From: Bacteroidota bacterium
GTDB lineage: Bacteria; Bacteroidota; Bacteroidia; Cytophagales; Cyclobacteriaceae
Assembly (NCBI GenBank): GCA_023417065.1
Contig: JAEZGH010000042.1
Location: forward strand, 1-64,000
Length of the DNA stretch: 64,000 nucleotides
Direction of reading: 5' to 3'
The notes below the pieces were generated by a model, which worked only from the letters and a program-made list of their open reading frames with translations, ran no database searches and was not told where the DNA came from. The position numbers and the translations under genes were made by a program. Shown one piece after another: positions 42,298-50,472 of this stretch. Position 1 is the stretch's first letter, and every line of letters begins with the position of its first letter.

Positions 42298-44511
42298 ATG
42301 ATAACCATTAACCGCCTGAAAGGATTCATTATCCTTTTATTAATTATTCTGTTTTATGTTCCCCTGTCGGCTCAACAGGGATCGATCCGGTGGACGAAAG
42401 ACGGAAATGCCTACTACCGGCTGGAAGACAATGAGATCGTCCAGTACACCCTGCCTGCTGAGACACGTAAGGTACTTGTGACGAAGCAGCAACTTACCCC
42501 GTCCGGACAGTCTGCCCCCCTCAAGCTTGATCATTTCCTCCTTTCGGAAGACGGTCAGAAAATGCTCGTATACACCAACGCAACCCGCGTCTGGCGCATC
42601 AAGACCCGCGGTGATTACTGGGTCCTCGACCTGAAATCCAATCAACTGCAGCGCCTGGGAACCGGAAGACCTGATGCTTCCCTCATGTTTGCAAAGTTTT
42701 CTCCCGACGGGACAAAAGTAGCTTATGTAAGCGAGTACAACGTTTACGTTGAAGACCTTGCGTCCAAGACCATCACACCGCTCACCACGGACGGGAACAG
42801 GAAATTCATCAACGGCACCTTCGATTGGGTGTACGAGGAAGAGTTTGGCTGTCGCGATGGTATCCGCTGGAGCAACGACGGCAAGTCTGTTCTGTTCTGG
42901 CAGATCGACGCCCGGCCTACACGCGATTTCTATATGATCAATAATACTGACTCTGTATATAGTCAGGTGATCCCGGTTGAATATCCCAAGGTAGGTCAAC
43001 AACCGTCGGCCTGCAGGCTCGGCGTGGCTGACATCGCATCGGCTAAGACTACATGGTTGAACGTACCCGGCGATCCGCGTGAACATTACATCGTACGCGC
43101 TGAGTATGTCCCGGGCACCAACGAAATCCTGCTTCAGCAGCTCAACCGCAAGCAAAACGTAAGCACCATTTTCCGCGCCAACGGACAGACGGGAAGCGTG
43201 ACACCTGTCTTCAAAGAAGAGGATGAAACCTGGATTGATGTATATACTCCCGCAAGTTCGGAAAACTCATACGCGGTGGACTTCCGCCACACGTTCCACT
43301 GGCTGAATGGCGGCAAGGAATTCTTATGGGAAAGTGAGAAGGATGGCTGGCGTCATGTCTATCGCCTCGCGTCCGATGGCAAGTCGGAAACACTCGTAAC
43401 CCCGGGTAACTTTGACGTTATCTCCGTACGACACGTCGATGAAAAAGGTGGCTATGTGTATTTTCTCGCTTCACCGGATAATGCCACCCAAAAATATTTA
43501 TATCGCACCCGACTGAACGGCAAAGGGCAAATGGAATTGCTGACGCCGAAAACGCAGGCAGGTACACATAACTATTCAATTTCGCCCAACGCGAAATTTG
43601 CGCGTCATACATTCTCGAATGCCTTCACCAAACCTGCTGCTGAAACGATAACGTTGCCCAAGCATCAGCCCATAAAGGAGAGCGAAGGCATCGCCGCAAA
43701 GCTTTCGAAAATTCAGGAAGAGAAGCACACTGAATTCTTTAAGGTGAAGATCGATGATGGCGTAGAACTCGACGGATGGATGGTGAAGCCTTCGAACTTT
43801 GATCCGTCGAAAAAGTACCCGGTGGTATTCTACGTTTACACTGAACCCTGGGGCCAGAACGTAACTGACACATACGGCACATCGCAGAACTTCCTTTACA
43901 TGGGTAATATGCGGGAAGACGGATACATCTACATTGCCATCGACAACCGTGGAACACCAGTTCCCAAAGGAAGAAAATTCCGCAAGGCAATCTATCGCAA
44001 CGTCGGACAAATCAATATTCACGACCAGGCTAAAGCGGCAAAGGAAATTCTCAAGTGGGATTTCGTCGACCCTGAGCGCGTTGCAGTCTGGGGCTGGAGT
44101 GGTGGCGGATCAGCAACGCTGAATCTGATGTTCCAATACCCTGAAATTTACAAGACAGGTATTGCTGTGGCGGCGGTGGCAAACCTCCTCACGTACGACA
44201 ACATTTACCAGGAGCGCTACATGGGGCTTCCTCAGGAGAACATGGAGGATTTCATCAAAGGTTCGCCTATCACGCATGCCAAAAATCTTAAGGGCAACCT
44301 CCTGCTGATTCACGGCACCGGCGACGACAACGTACACTATCAGAATGCGGAAATGCTCGTCAATGAGCTGGTGAAACACAACAAGCAATTCCAGTTCATG
44401 GCGTATCCGAACCGATCACATGGTATATCTGAAGGTGAAGGAACATTCCAGCACCTGGCTACGCTCTACACGGAATATTTGCGAAAATACTGTCCTCCCG
44501 GAGGGAAGTAA
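42298..44511 (+). CDS. dipeptidyl peptidase IV (S9 family)
   Basis: 737 residues from the ATG at 42298, which begins a signal peptide (FIILLLIILFYVPLSAQ). Beta-propeller (residues ~30-470, with DWVYEEEFGCRDGIRWSNDG holding the double-glutamate EE that binds the substrate N-terminus) and alpha/beta hydrolase with catalytic Ser in WGWSGGGSATLN, Asp in HGTGDDNVHYQN and His in NRSHGISEG. Cleaves X-Pro dipeptides from peptides in the periplasm; strongly conserved in Bacteroidota for protein use. Ends at a strong terminator. Confidence 0.96.
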   Translation: MITINRLKGFIILLLIILFYVPLSAQQGSIRWTKDGNAYYRLEDNEIVQYTLPAETRKVLVTKQQLTPSGQSAPLKLDHFLLSEDGQKMLVYTNATRVWRIKTRGDYWVLDLKSNQLQRLGTGRPDASLMFAKFSPDGTKVAYVSEYNVYVEDLASKTITPLTTDGNRKFINGTFDWVYEEEFGCRDGIRWSNDGKSVLFWQIDARPTRDFYMINNTDSVYSQVIPVEYPKVGQQPSACRLGVADIASAKTTWLNVPGDPREHYIVRAEYVPGTNEILLQQLNRKQNVSTIFRANGQTGSVTPVFKEEDETWIDVYTPASSENSYAVDFRHTFHWLNGGKEFLWESEKDGWRHVYRLASDGKSETLVTPGNFDVISVRHVDEKGGYVYFLASPDNATQKYLYRTRLNGKGQMELLTPKTQAGTHNYSISPNAKFARHTFSNAFTKPAAETITLPKHQPIKESEGIAAKLSKIQEEKHTEFFKVKIDDGVELDGWMVKPSNFDPSKKYPVVFYVYTEPWGQNVTDTYGTSQNFLYMGNMREDGYIYIAIDNRGTPVPKGRKFRKAIYRNVGQINIHDQAKAAKEILKWDFVDPERVAVWGWSGGGSATLNLMFQYPEIYKTGIAVAAVANLLTYDNIYQERYMGLPQENMEDFIKGSPITHAKNLKGNLLLIHGTGDDNVHYQNAEMLVNELVKHNKQFQFMAYPNRSHGISEGEGTFQHLATLYTEYLRKYCPPGGK

Positions 44512-44515
44512 AAAA

Positions 44516-44548
44516 AGAGGCCGTCAACAAAAGACGGCCTCTTTTTTT
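44516..44548 (+). terminator. intrinsic terminator after the DPP IV gene
   Basis: AGAGGCCGTC pairs with GACGGCCTCT, loop seven bases, followed by TTTTTTT. Confidence 0.92.
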
Positions 44549-45370
44549 GATTTCTGATTGGCCAGACGATGGTGCGAAGTTACGCTTCCATTGGGTGACT
44601 GTTGTAGACGTAGATAGTAACAGCCACCTTCGCATTCCCGGTTCTCACTCCCACTCTTACTTCCACGCTGTCTTTTGGGCGTGCCCCCTCATTCTTCGGG
44701 GTCGCGCTGTCCGTTGCAAGTCCTCGCCACCCCACCTCCTACCCGTCGCTGCGGGCTTTCCACTACCATCGCTCACGCGGGTTTAGCTTCCTGGACAGGG
44801 TTTGCTTATTCAGAACGGGTGCCTCTTTGGGGCCGGAGAATGACATGTGTTCAAAGGAAGGCTGATCTGCATTTACTGCGACGCCATGATAAAACTCAAA
44901 TCGGATTTCCGTCTAGTAGGGACGACATGTTTGTAGCAAGCGAAATTAAGCAACCAATGTTAACAGCCCGCGTTTTTCGGAGAAGCTCGCATAGATTGAA
45001 CGGGGTACGAAAGCCGAAAACCAGAACCGCATCCCGGCCCAGAGGGTCGGCGTGTTACAAACAGGCAACCGGGAACGGGCAACAATTACCACCAACCGGC
45101 AACATCGCCCGTCCGTCACCCAAACTCAAATGGAGGCGACTCTTACACCCCCCAGGTCGTGATCATGACCTGCTAAAAACGCCGGGAGATCCTCGCGGTA
45201 ACCTGCTCCGTACCGCGTTGATGTTGCGGTGTTGCCGCGGTGTTGTCGCGTTCTGGGCAGCCCAAACCGCGGTAGGCCCGCTGAACCCCCATCGCATTAT
45301 CGCAGCGGCTGGCACTTCCTCCCTAGGATACTACAAGGAACCTATAAGAGGCCCGGGCATGGTCACCCTT
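44549..45370. other. gene-free stretch with structured-looking sequence
   Basis: No frame here has protein-like composition; the longest (44675-45382) is proline/arginine-rich with no family features and overlaps the structured element at 44677-44778. The stretch continues into the tandem repeats. Confidence 0.5.
44677..44778 (+). ncRNA. possible structured RNA or dispersed repeat element
   Basis: Begins GGGCGTGCCCC and ends ATCGCTCACGC, so GCGTG and CACGC can close a multi-helix structure; an inner CCCC/GGGG hairpin is followed by GTCGCGCTGTCCG and GGGCTTTCCACTACC. From memory, elements of the form GGGCGTGCCC..GGTCGGGCTNTCCGC..TTTCCAYTNCNATCCCTCACGC recur between genes in many Bacteroidota genomes; I cannot verify this here. 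Function unknown. Confidence 0.4.
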
Positions 45371-46039
45371 GAACCAACTTGAAACAGAAATCTAATAGGA
45401 AGAGTGGAGAAAGAGTGGAGAAATCCTACCAGTTACCCGTCCCGATAGTATCTGTTACCCGCTCCCAGATGGCCGGTAGCCAGGGTGGCTCGCGAGCCAG
45501 GCAGCAGGTTAGCGCAGTTAGCTGGATGATGACCGTTCAGTGAACTCAGGAAGACGGATAAAAAGAGACTTCCACAAAGCAGCAAACGCTACAATTATCA
45601 CGCAATCGCCACCCCCGAACCATGAAACTTGAAAGCAGAAATCTAATAGAAAGAGTGGAGAAAGAGTGGAGAAATCCTACCAGTTACCCGTCCCGATAGT
45701 ATCTGTTACCTGCTACCAGATGGCCGGTTGCTAGGATAGCTCTCGCAAGCCAGGCAGCAGGTTAGATTTAGCAGGATGATGACCGTGGAGTGAGTCAGGA
45801 AGACGGATAAAAGAGATTTCCACGAGCCAGCAAACGCTACAATTACCACGCAATCGCCACCCCCGAACCATGAAACTTGAAAGCAGAAATCTAATAGAAA
45901 GAGTGGAGAAAGAGTGGAGAAATCCTGCCAATTACCCGTCCCATAATACCTGTTACCTGTTGCATATGGCCGGTTGCCAAAGTAGCCCGCGAGCCAGGCA
46001 GCAGGTTTACCTAGTTAGCAGGATGGTGAACGTTGAGTG
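45371..46039. repeat. tandem repeat, ~248-bp unit, about 2.7 copies
   Basis: Copy 1 45371-45616, copy 2 45617-45864, copy 3 45865-46039 (truncated). Each starts near GAACCATGAAACTTGAAAGC, continues with ATCTAATAGAAAGAGTGGAG and a doubled AGAGTGGAGAA, then TACCCGTCCC, GATGGCCGGT, a GGCTCGCGAGCC-like palindrome, CAGGCAGCAGGTTAG, GGATGATGACCG, AGGAAGACGGATAAA, and CACGCAATCGCCACCCC. TTACCTGCT and AGCAGGTTA form a hairpin in each unit. About 13 bases before copy 1 resemble the tail of another unit. No open reading frame is conserved between copies. Confidence 0.85.
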
Positions 46040-46067
46040 GCAAATAGTCAAATCAGAAACCGGACAT

Positions 46068-47153
46068 CTAGCTTCCGAGCTTATAGATCTCCGAAGCCGC
46101 AAGCAAATATGCGCCGGAGCCATACTCCTGGAAATTGCTTTTCACCACCTTATCAGGTGATGCGCCGATAGGTTGAACCCACTCCAGCATCCCTTCTTCA
46201 GTCACGTTGTCGTTCAATCCCGACCATGCCTTGCGGATCACAGGCAGATATTCGTCTCTGTCGAGGTAGCCGTTGTTCACACCCCATGCCAGAGCAAAAC
46301 AGAAGAATGCAGAACCGCTGGTTTCCGGATGCGGAACTTCATCAGGATCGAGAAGACTGGGCCGCCACAATCCATCATCTTGTTGAACCCGTTTTACGGA
46401 CGCTGACATCTTCCTTAGCAGGTCGACATAACGATCGCGATGTTCATCTTCTTTCGGAAGATATGGCAGAAGCCGCGCGATGCCGGCCATCACCCATCCA
46501 TTGCCACGAGCCCAAAACGTTTTATTACCCGCCGGAGTCCGTTTGTCGAAGTATGATTCATCCCGGAAGAACAAATCCTCCTCCTTGTCATAAAGAAACT
46601 CATAGGCATCCCAATACATGTCATGCAGGAGGTCAAGATATTCTTTCTCACCCGTTGCTGCCGCGAGTTTTGTCATCACCGGCGGCGCCATAAACAGCGC
46701 ATCACACCACCACCAGTCTGCACGCCCCGGCTTTGGATCGAGAACTAATGAATCAAACGTATCGCGAATATCTGCAATCATTGCGGGATCCTTTTTCACT
46801 TCGTAAATCTCGAGGTAAGTCTGACCCTTTGCGTGATCGTCGGCATGACGCAGCCTTTCTGCAAGGTTGTAGTTAAATGATTCCGACCAACGTATTGCTT
46901 CGTTGAGGTATTTTTCGTCACCGGTAGTTTTGTACGTTGCCATCACACCGGTATAAAATGCAGCCCTTGCCCAGTCGTTTTCATTTCGCACATTAATATC
47001 CACCGGATGCGCAAGCTGCCAGTCGGCAACTTTCTTCATCTGGGAAGTAATGAAATCCTTACTGTACAAATCGCGATTTTCTTCCTTCTGACTGGACGTC
47101 GTCGAACAGGACACAAGCATTGCAAATACTGGAATGGCTAGCAGTTTTCTCAT
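46068..47153 (-). CDS. glycoside hydrolase family 88/105 lipoprotein (unsaturated glucuronyl/galacturonyl hydrolase)
   Basis: 361 residues. Lipobox PVFAMLVSC near residue 16. (alpha/alpha)6-barrel signature of GH88/GH105: DWARAAFYTGVMATYKTTGDEKYL, HADDHAKGQTYLEIYEVK, RADWWWCDALFMAPPVMTKLAAATGE, FWARGNGWVMAGIARLLPYLP, QQDDGLWRPSLLDPDEVPHPETSGSAFFCFALAWGVN, EWVQPIG. Removes the unsaturated uronic acid from oligosaccharides made by pectate or rhamnogalacturonan lyases. No lyase or SusCD pair nearby, so it stands alone. Its 3' end directly abuts the tandem repeats. Confidence 0.93.
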   Translation of the reverse strand: MRKLLAIPVFAMLVSCSTTSSQKEENRDLYSKDFITSQMKKVADWQLAHPVDINVRNENDWARAAFYTGVMATYKTTGDEKYLNEAIRWSESFNYNLAERLRHADDHAKGQTYLEIYEVKKDPAMIADIRDTFDSLVLDPKPGRADWWWCDALFMAPPVMTKLAAATGEKEYLDLLHDMYWDAYEFLYDKEEDLFFRDESYFDKRTPAGNKTFWARGNGWVMAGIARLLPYLPKEDEHRDRYVDLLRKMSASVKRVQQDDGLWRPSLLDPDEVPHPETSGSAFFCFALAWGVNNGYLDRDEYLPVIRKAWSGLNDNVTEEGMLEWVQPIGASPDKVVKSNFQEYGSGAYLLAASEIYKLGS

Positions 47154-47253
47154 ACAATAGATTTGAACCTTAGTTGTTTGGTAATGCCAATTTAGCCAGG
47201 TACGCCAGCGTTACCATCCCGTCATGTCCTGCGTCCTGACTGACAGTCTAAGT

Positions 47254-48117
47254 CTACTTGATTGAGAAGGCCAATACTTTGCCCTCCATCATTTGCGGAA
47301 TAAGTAAGATGTTTTTTGATGTCACCAATGCAATGTCGGCTGTACCTGCATTGAATGATCCAAGTTCCTGAACAGAACCTTTATTGTCTACGAAGAAGAT
47401 CTTGCCTGCGGGCCAGTCTGAAACAACAAATCCATTCTTATACTCGGCCAGGCCATCACCATTGATGAAACTTTCTGTTAAGTCTGTGATCTTCTTATCC
47501 TTCAGCGATACCTTAAGGACTTTTCCTTTGACTGCATCTGCGTTCTGCGGATCATCAGTTGAACCCCAGCTGCATACGAACAGATCACCACCTTTTACCA
47601 GCAGTCCATTCGGATGGTCAAGTTGATCGTCTTTCAGCCATAACTCCATTTTATCTCCGGTCAACCGGTAGATTGAATTTCCCTGAAAGGTATCAGAGAT
47701 GTAGACATCGCCGTTTGGCGCAGTAGTCACATCATTGAGAAACGTAGCCCCTTCGGCCGGAATGAATTTGTCTACCGTGCCTTTTGCTATGTCAACAATT
47801 GCAACCCGATTGATATCGGCAACGTACAATTTCCCGTTGTGTATACCCATTCCCTTCGGTGCATCCAGGCCCGATACCCACTTTTGGTTTACCAGTTTAC
47901 CCTGTTCATCAATTTTTGATATGTATCCGTTGCCATCCTTCACGTCAGGATTACCCACAACGTTGGCGACGTAATAGGCTTTGTTCTTCGAATCGTAGAT
48001 CACGGATTCAGGCGCTTCAAAACCACTCACCTCCCACAGTTTGTGCAAGGTTTGAGCATGAACTTCAAGGCAAATGATTAACAAAAACGCCAGCGCTGCG
48101 AATGCAATGTTTTTCAT
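47254..48117 (-). CDS. exported SMP-30/gluconolactonase-like beta-propeller protein
   Basis: 287 residues with a signal peptide (IAFAALAFLLIICLEVHAQ). Propeller blades are recognisable: APESVIYDSKNKAYYVANVVG, GLDAPKGMGIHNGKLYVADINRVAIVDI, FLNDVTTAPNGDVYISDTFQGNSIYRL, DHPNGLLVKGGDLFVCSWGS, GLAEYKNGFVVSDWPAGKIFFVD. The N-D-V and H-P-N-G positions match SMP-30 metal ligands in place, so a lactonase-like activity is possible but unproven. Same strand as the GH88/105 gene 100 bases downstream. Confidence 0.85.
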   Translation of the reverse strand: MKNIAFAALAFLLIICLEVHAQTLHKLWEVSGFEAPESVIYDSKNKAYYVANVVGNPDVKDGNGYISKIDEQGKLVNQKWVSGLDAPKGMGIHNGKLYVADINRVAIVDIAKGTVDKFIPAEGATFLNDVTTAPNGDVYISDTFQGNSIYRLTGDKMELWLKDDQLDHPNGLLVKGGDLFVCSWGSTDDPQNADAVKGKVLKVSLKDKKITDLTESFINGDGLAEYKNGFVVSDWPAGKIFFVDNKGSVQELGSFNAGTADIALVTSKNILLIPQMMEGKVLAFSIK

Positions 48118-48238
48118 GTGTGATGGATTGGTTTGATGGCCCTAAAATTAACCTGCGGTGGTGGAATTCAAAAGCAGGCTTACTCACAGTAGAAGACGTT
48201 TATGAGCCGGATTTCTGACAACGGTATCCCGGAGGGTG

Positions 48239-48315
<77 letters not shown>

Positions 48316-48437
48316 AAACTGGGCAAATATATTCAAAATTCGCTGACTCAAAACCGTCTCCGGAATTTACTTCTTCATTTTAGGGGGCGGTCCTGACCCC
48401 TGGCCCAAAATCTGTGACCAGAGGCTGGGACAAAGGA

Positions 48438-49169
48438 TTATCCCCCCATCTGGCGGGATTCAATAAAGTCCCGGAACGCCTTTCTATAACTTTCACTGAT
48501 CGGAATCTGACGGCTACCAATAGAAACCTCGCCTTTGTGCACCGCATCGATGGCCCTGACAGCCACGATAAAGGAATGATGGATGCGGAAAAATTTGTCG
48601 GCGGGAAGCTGCTCCTCCAGAACTTTAAGGCGTTGCAGCGTCGTAATTTTCTGTGTGGGGGTGTGGATGGTCACGTAATCCTTCATGCCCTCCACAAAAA
48701 GGATATCATCAAAAAACACCTTGACAAGCTTGGTTCCGTCCTTCACGAAGACGTAGTCGGGAGATGAAGCGGCGGTTTCATTACTGACCGGCGGTCGTAA
48801 AGGAGGAGTCGCAGCGGTGGTACGCTGGTTGACTTTGTCGACGGCTTTCAGGAAACGCTCGAAAGTGATTGGCTTAAGCAGATAATCGACCACATCAAGC
48901 TCGTAACCCTCCAGTGCGTATTGCGAGTATGCCGTGGTTAGGATTACGTAAGGCTTTTTACTCAGCGTTTTCAACAGGGATATCCCTGTAATCTCGGGCA
49001 TCTGAATATCGAGAAACAGGAGGTCTACAGGTTCCGCTCGCAAAATTTCCAGTGCACTGATCGGATTGGAGCAAGCCTGAATCAGCTTGAGGTAGGGCAC
49101 CTTGCTAACGTATTCCGTCATCAGGTTCCGCGCAAGCGGTTCATCTTCCACTATAAGACAGGTGATCAT
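48438..49169 (-). CDS. LytTR-family response regulator
   Basis: 243 residues. Receiver domain: acidic DEPLAR near residue 10, phospho-acceptor Asp in LFLDIQMPEITG, LTTAYSQYALEGYELDVVDYLLKP with conserved Thr/Lys. LytTR DNA-binding domain in residues ~140-235: DYVFVKDGTKLVKVFFDDILFVEGMKDYV, FFRIHHSFIVAVRAIDAV, ISESYRKAFRDFI. Its start overlaps the stop of the histidine kinase gene by four bases; the pair forms a two-component system. Targets unknown; the divergent receptor gene at 50473 is a candidate. Confidence 0.96.
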   Translation of the reverse strand: MITCLIVEDEPLARNLMTEYVSKVPYLKLIQACSNPISALEILRAEPVDLLFLDIQMPEITGISLLKTLSKKPYVILTTAYSQYALEGYELDVVDYLLKPITFERFLKAVDKVNQRTTAATPPLRPPVSNETAASSPDYVFVKDGTKLVKVFFDDILFVEGMKDYVTIHTPTQKITTLQRLKVLEEQLPADKFFRIHHSFIVAVRAIDAVHKGEVSIGSRQIPISESYRKAFRDFIESRQMGG

Positions 49170-50209
49170 TCGCTCAGATTGAGTTTGAGCTCAATATAAT
49201 ACCTGTCGGGCTGATCTTCCACTTTAAGTTCATGCCGTTCCGGATAAAGCAAGTCGAGACGCCTTTTGACGTTCGCCAGTCCTATACCTGACGACTCTAT
49301 CTGTGTGCCGTTAGTGCCTTTGCTGTTCTCAACGACGAAACTCAGCTCCTTTCCCTCCACCTCAATCAGAATATTGATCCATGACGCGCTGCTCGTACTC
49401 GTCACCCCATGTTTGAATGCATTCTCGAGAAACGTTATCAGAATGAGGGGCGCTATTACGACACCGGCAGTATTGCCCTGAATCTTCAGATCAATAGTGG
49501 TCTGATCATTCAGGCGAAGGCGCTCCAGATCGATGTAATTTTCCATGTATTCGATTTCTTTCGTGAGCAGTACCCGCGGGTGGTTCGAATCATGGATCAT
49601 GTAGCGCATTACCTGCGAAAGCTTGGAAATCACCTCCGTTGTATTGGGCGATTTCGAGTATGCCAGGTAATAAAGGTTGTTGAGCGTGTTAAAAAGGAAA
49701 TGAGGATTGATTTGCGCTTTGAGAAAGTTGAGTTCCGCGATAAGCTTTTCGTTTTCAACTTCCTTTTTCGTCGCTTCAAACTCGAACCAGTCTTTGACAA
49801 AACGAAGGAAACCGATAAAAATAGCGATAAACAGCGTGATGATGACCGATTGCACAACAAACATCGAAGAGTAGGCATAGCGATCCTGATGGGTATAGCC
49901 GTCGATAATTAGTCTGTGCACGGTTATTCGCGCAAAGATAACGACCAAAAAGGGCACGAGAAATTCGAAAATGTAGCGGCTCCAGCTCTTGTGTTTGAGG
50001 AAGCGCGGAAGCAGGTAATAGTAATTGAAATACGCGATCAGAAGCGTAAAAACAAATTGTATTGAAAGCAGCGTCAGTCCCTTGTTCCAGTCGAACGAAT
50101 CATAACGACGCTGAAACACCGTCACCTGGTAAAGGTTGAATGACAGATATACACACCAGAAGGAAATGTGCAACCAAAGATTTTTGCTACGGTCAAATGG
50201 AGTCGCCAT
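49166..50209 (-). CDS. LytS-type sensor histidine kinase
   Basis: 347 residues. Four membrane segments in the first ~140 residues (e.g. GLTLLSIQFVFTLLIAYF, IFEFLVPFLVVIFARI, VVQSVIITLFIAIFIGFLRF), a short coiled coil (FEATKKEVENEKLIAELNFL), the His_kinase motif KAQINPHFLFNTLNNLYYL with the phospho-histidine, and a reduced ATPase domain (LLITFLENAFKHGV, SGIGLANVKRRLDLLY). No extracellular sensor domain. Typical partner of the LytTR regulator encoded next. Confidence 0.95.
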   Translation of the reverse strand: MATPFDRSKNLWLHISFWCVYLSFNLYQVTVFQRRYDSFDWNKGLTLLSIQFVFTLLIAYFNYYYLLPRFLKHKSWSRYIFEFLVPFLVVIFARITVHRLIIDGYTHQDRYAYSSMFVVQSVIITLFIAIFIGFLRFVKDWFEFEATKKEVENEKLIAELNFLKAQINPHFLFNTLNNLYYLAYSKSPNTTEVISKLSQVMRYMIHDSNHPRVLLTKEIEYMENYIDLERLRLNDQTTIDLKIQGNTAGVVIAPLILITFLENAFKHGVTSTSSASWINILIEVEGKELSFVVENSKGTNGTQIESSGIGLANVKRRLDLLYPERHELKVEDQPDRYYIELKLNLSE

Positions 50210-50472
50210 CGGTATTCAATAACGTCAAATATAGAGGAAGATGCGCCCCTCCTGACATTCAGGTACGGTTTTTCGGCGGAATCATACTTACTATCGACGG
50301 ATTTGTGCGGTAACACGGTCGTCCGAGAAGTCGAAAAGAACGCGTAGCTGTCGATAATTTCACCGCAACGATCGAATCCCTTACAAGAGCGTTTAACATT
50401 TCATTTGATTTGCCGTTGTATCTGTACTCCCTGTGTACTCCAGGAAGTGGATCAGCCTAAACAATCTTTATT

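Noticed and set aside
44675..45382. 235-residue open frame on the plus strand
   Set aside because: Composition is proline/arginine-rich with no domain signature, no signal peptide, and it overlaps structured, repeat-bearing DNA; not convincing as a gene.
45371..46039. CRISPR-like array
   Set aside because: Repeat units are about 248 bp, lie end to end and differ gradually; no short direct repeats with unique spacers and no cas genes.
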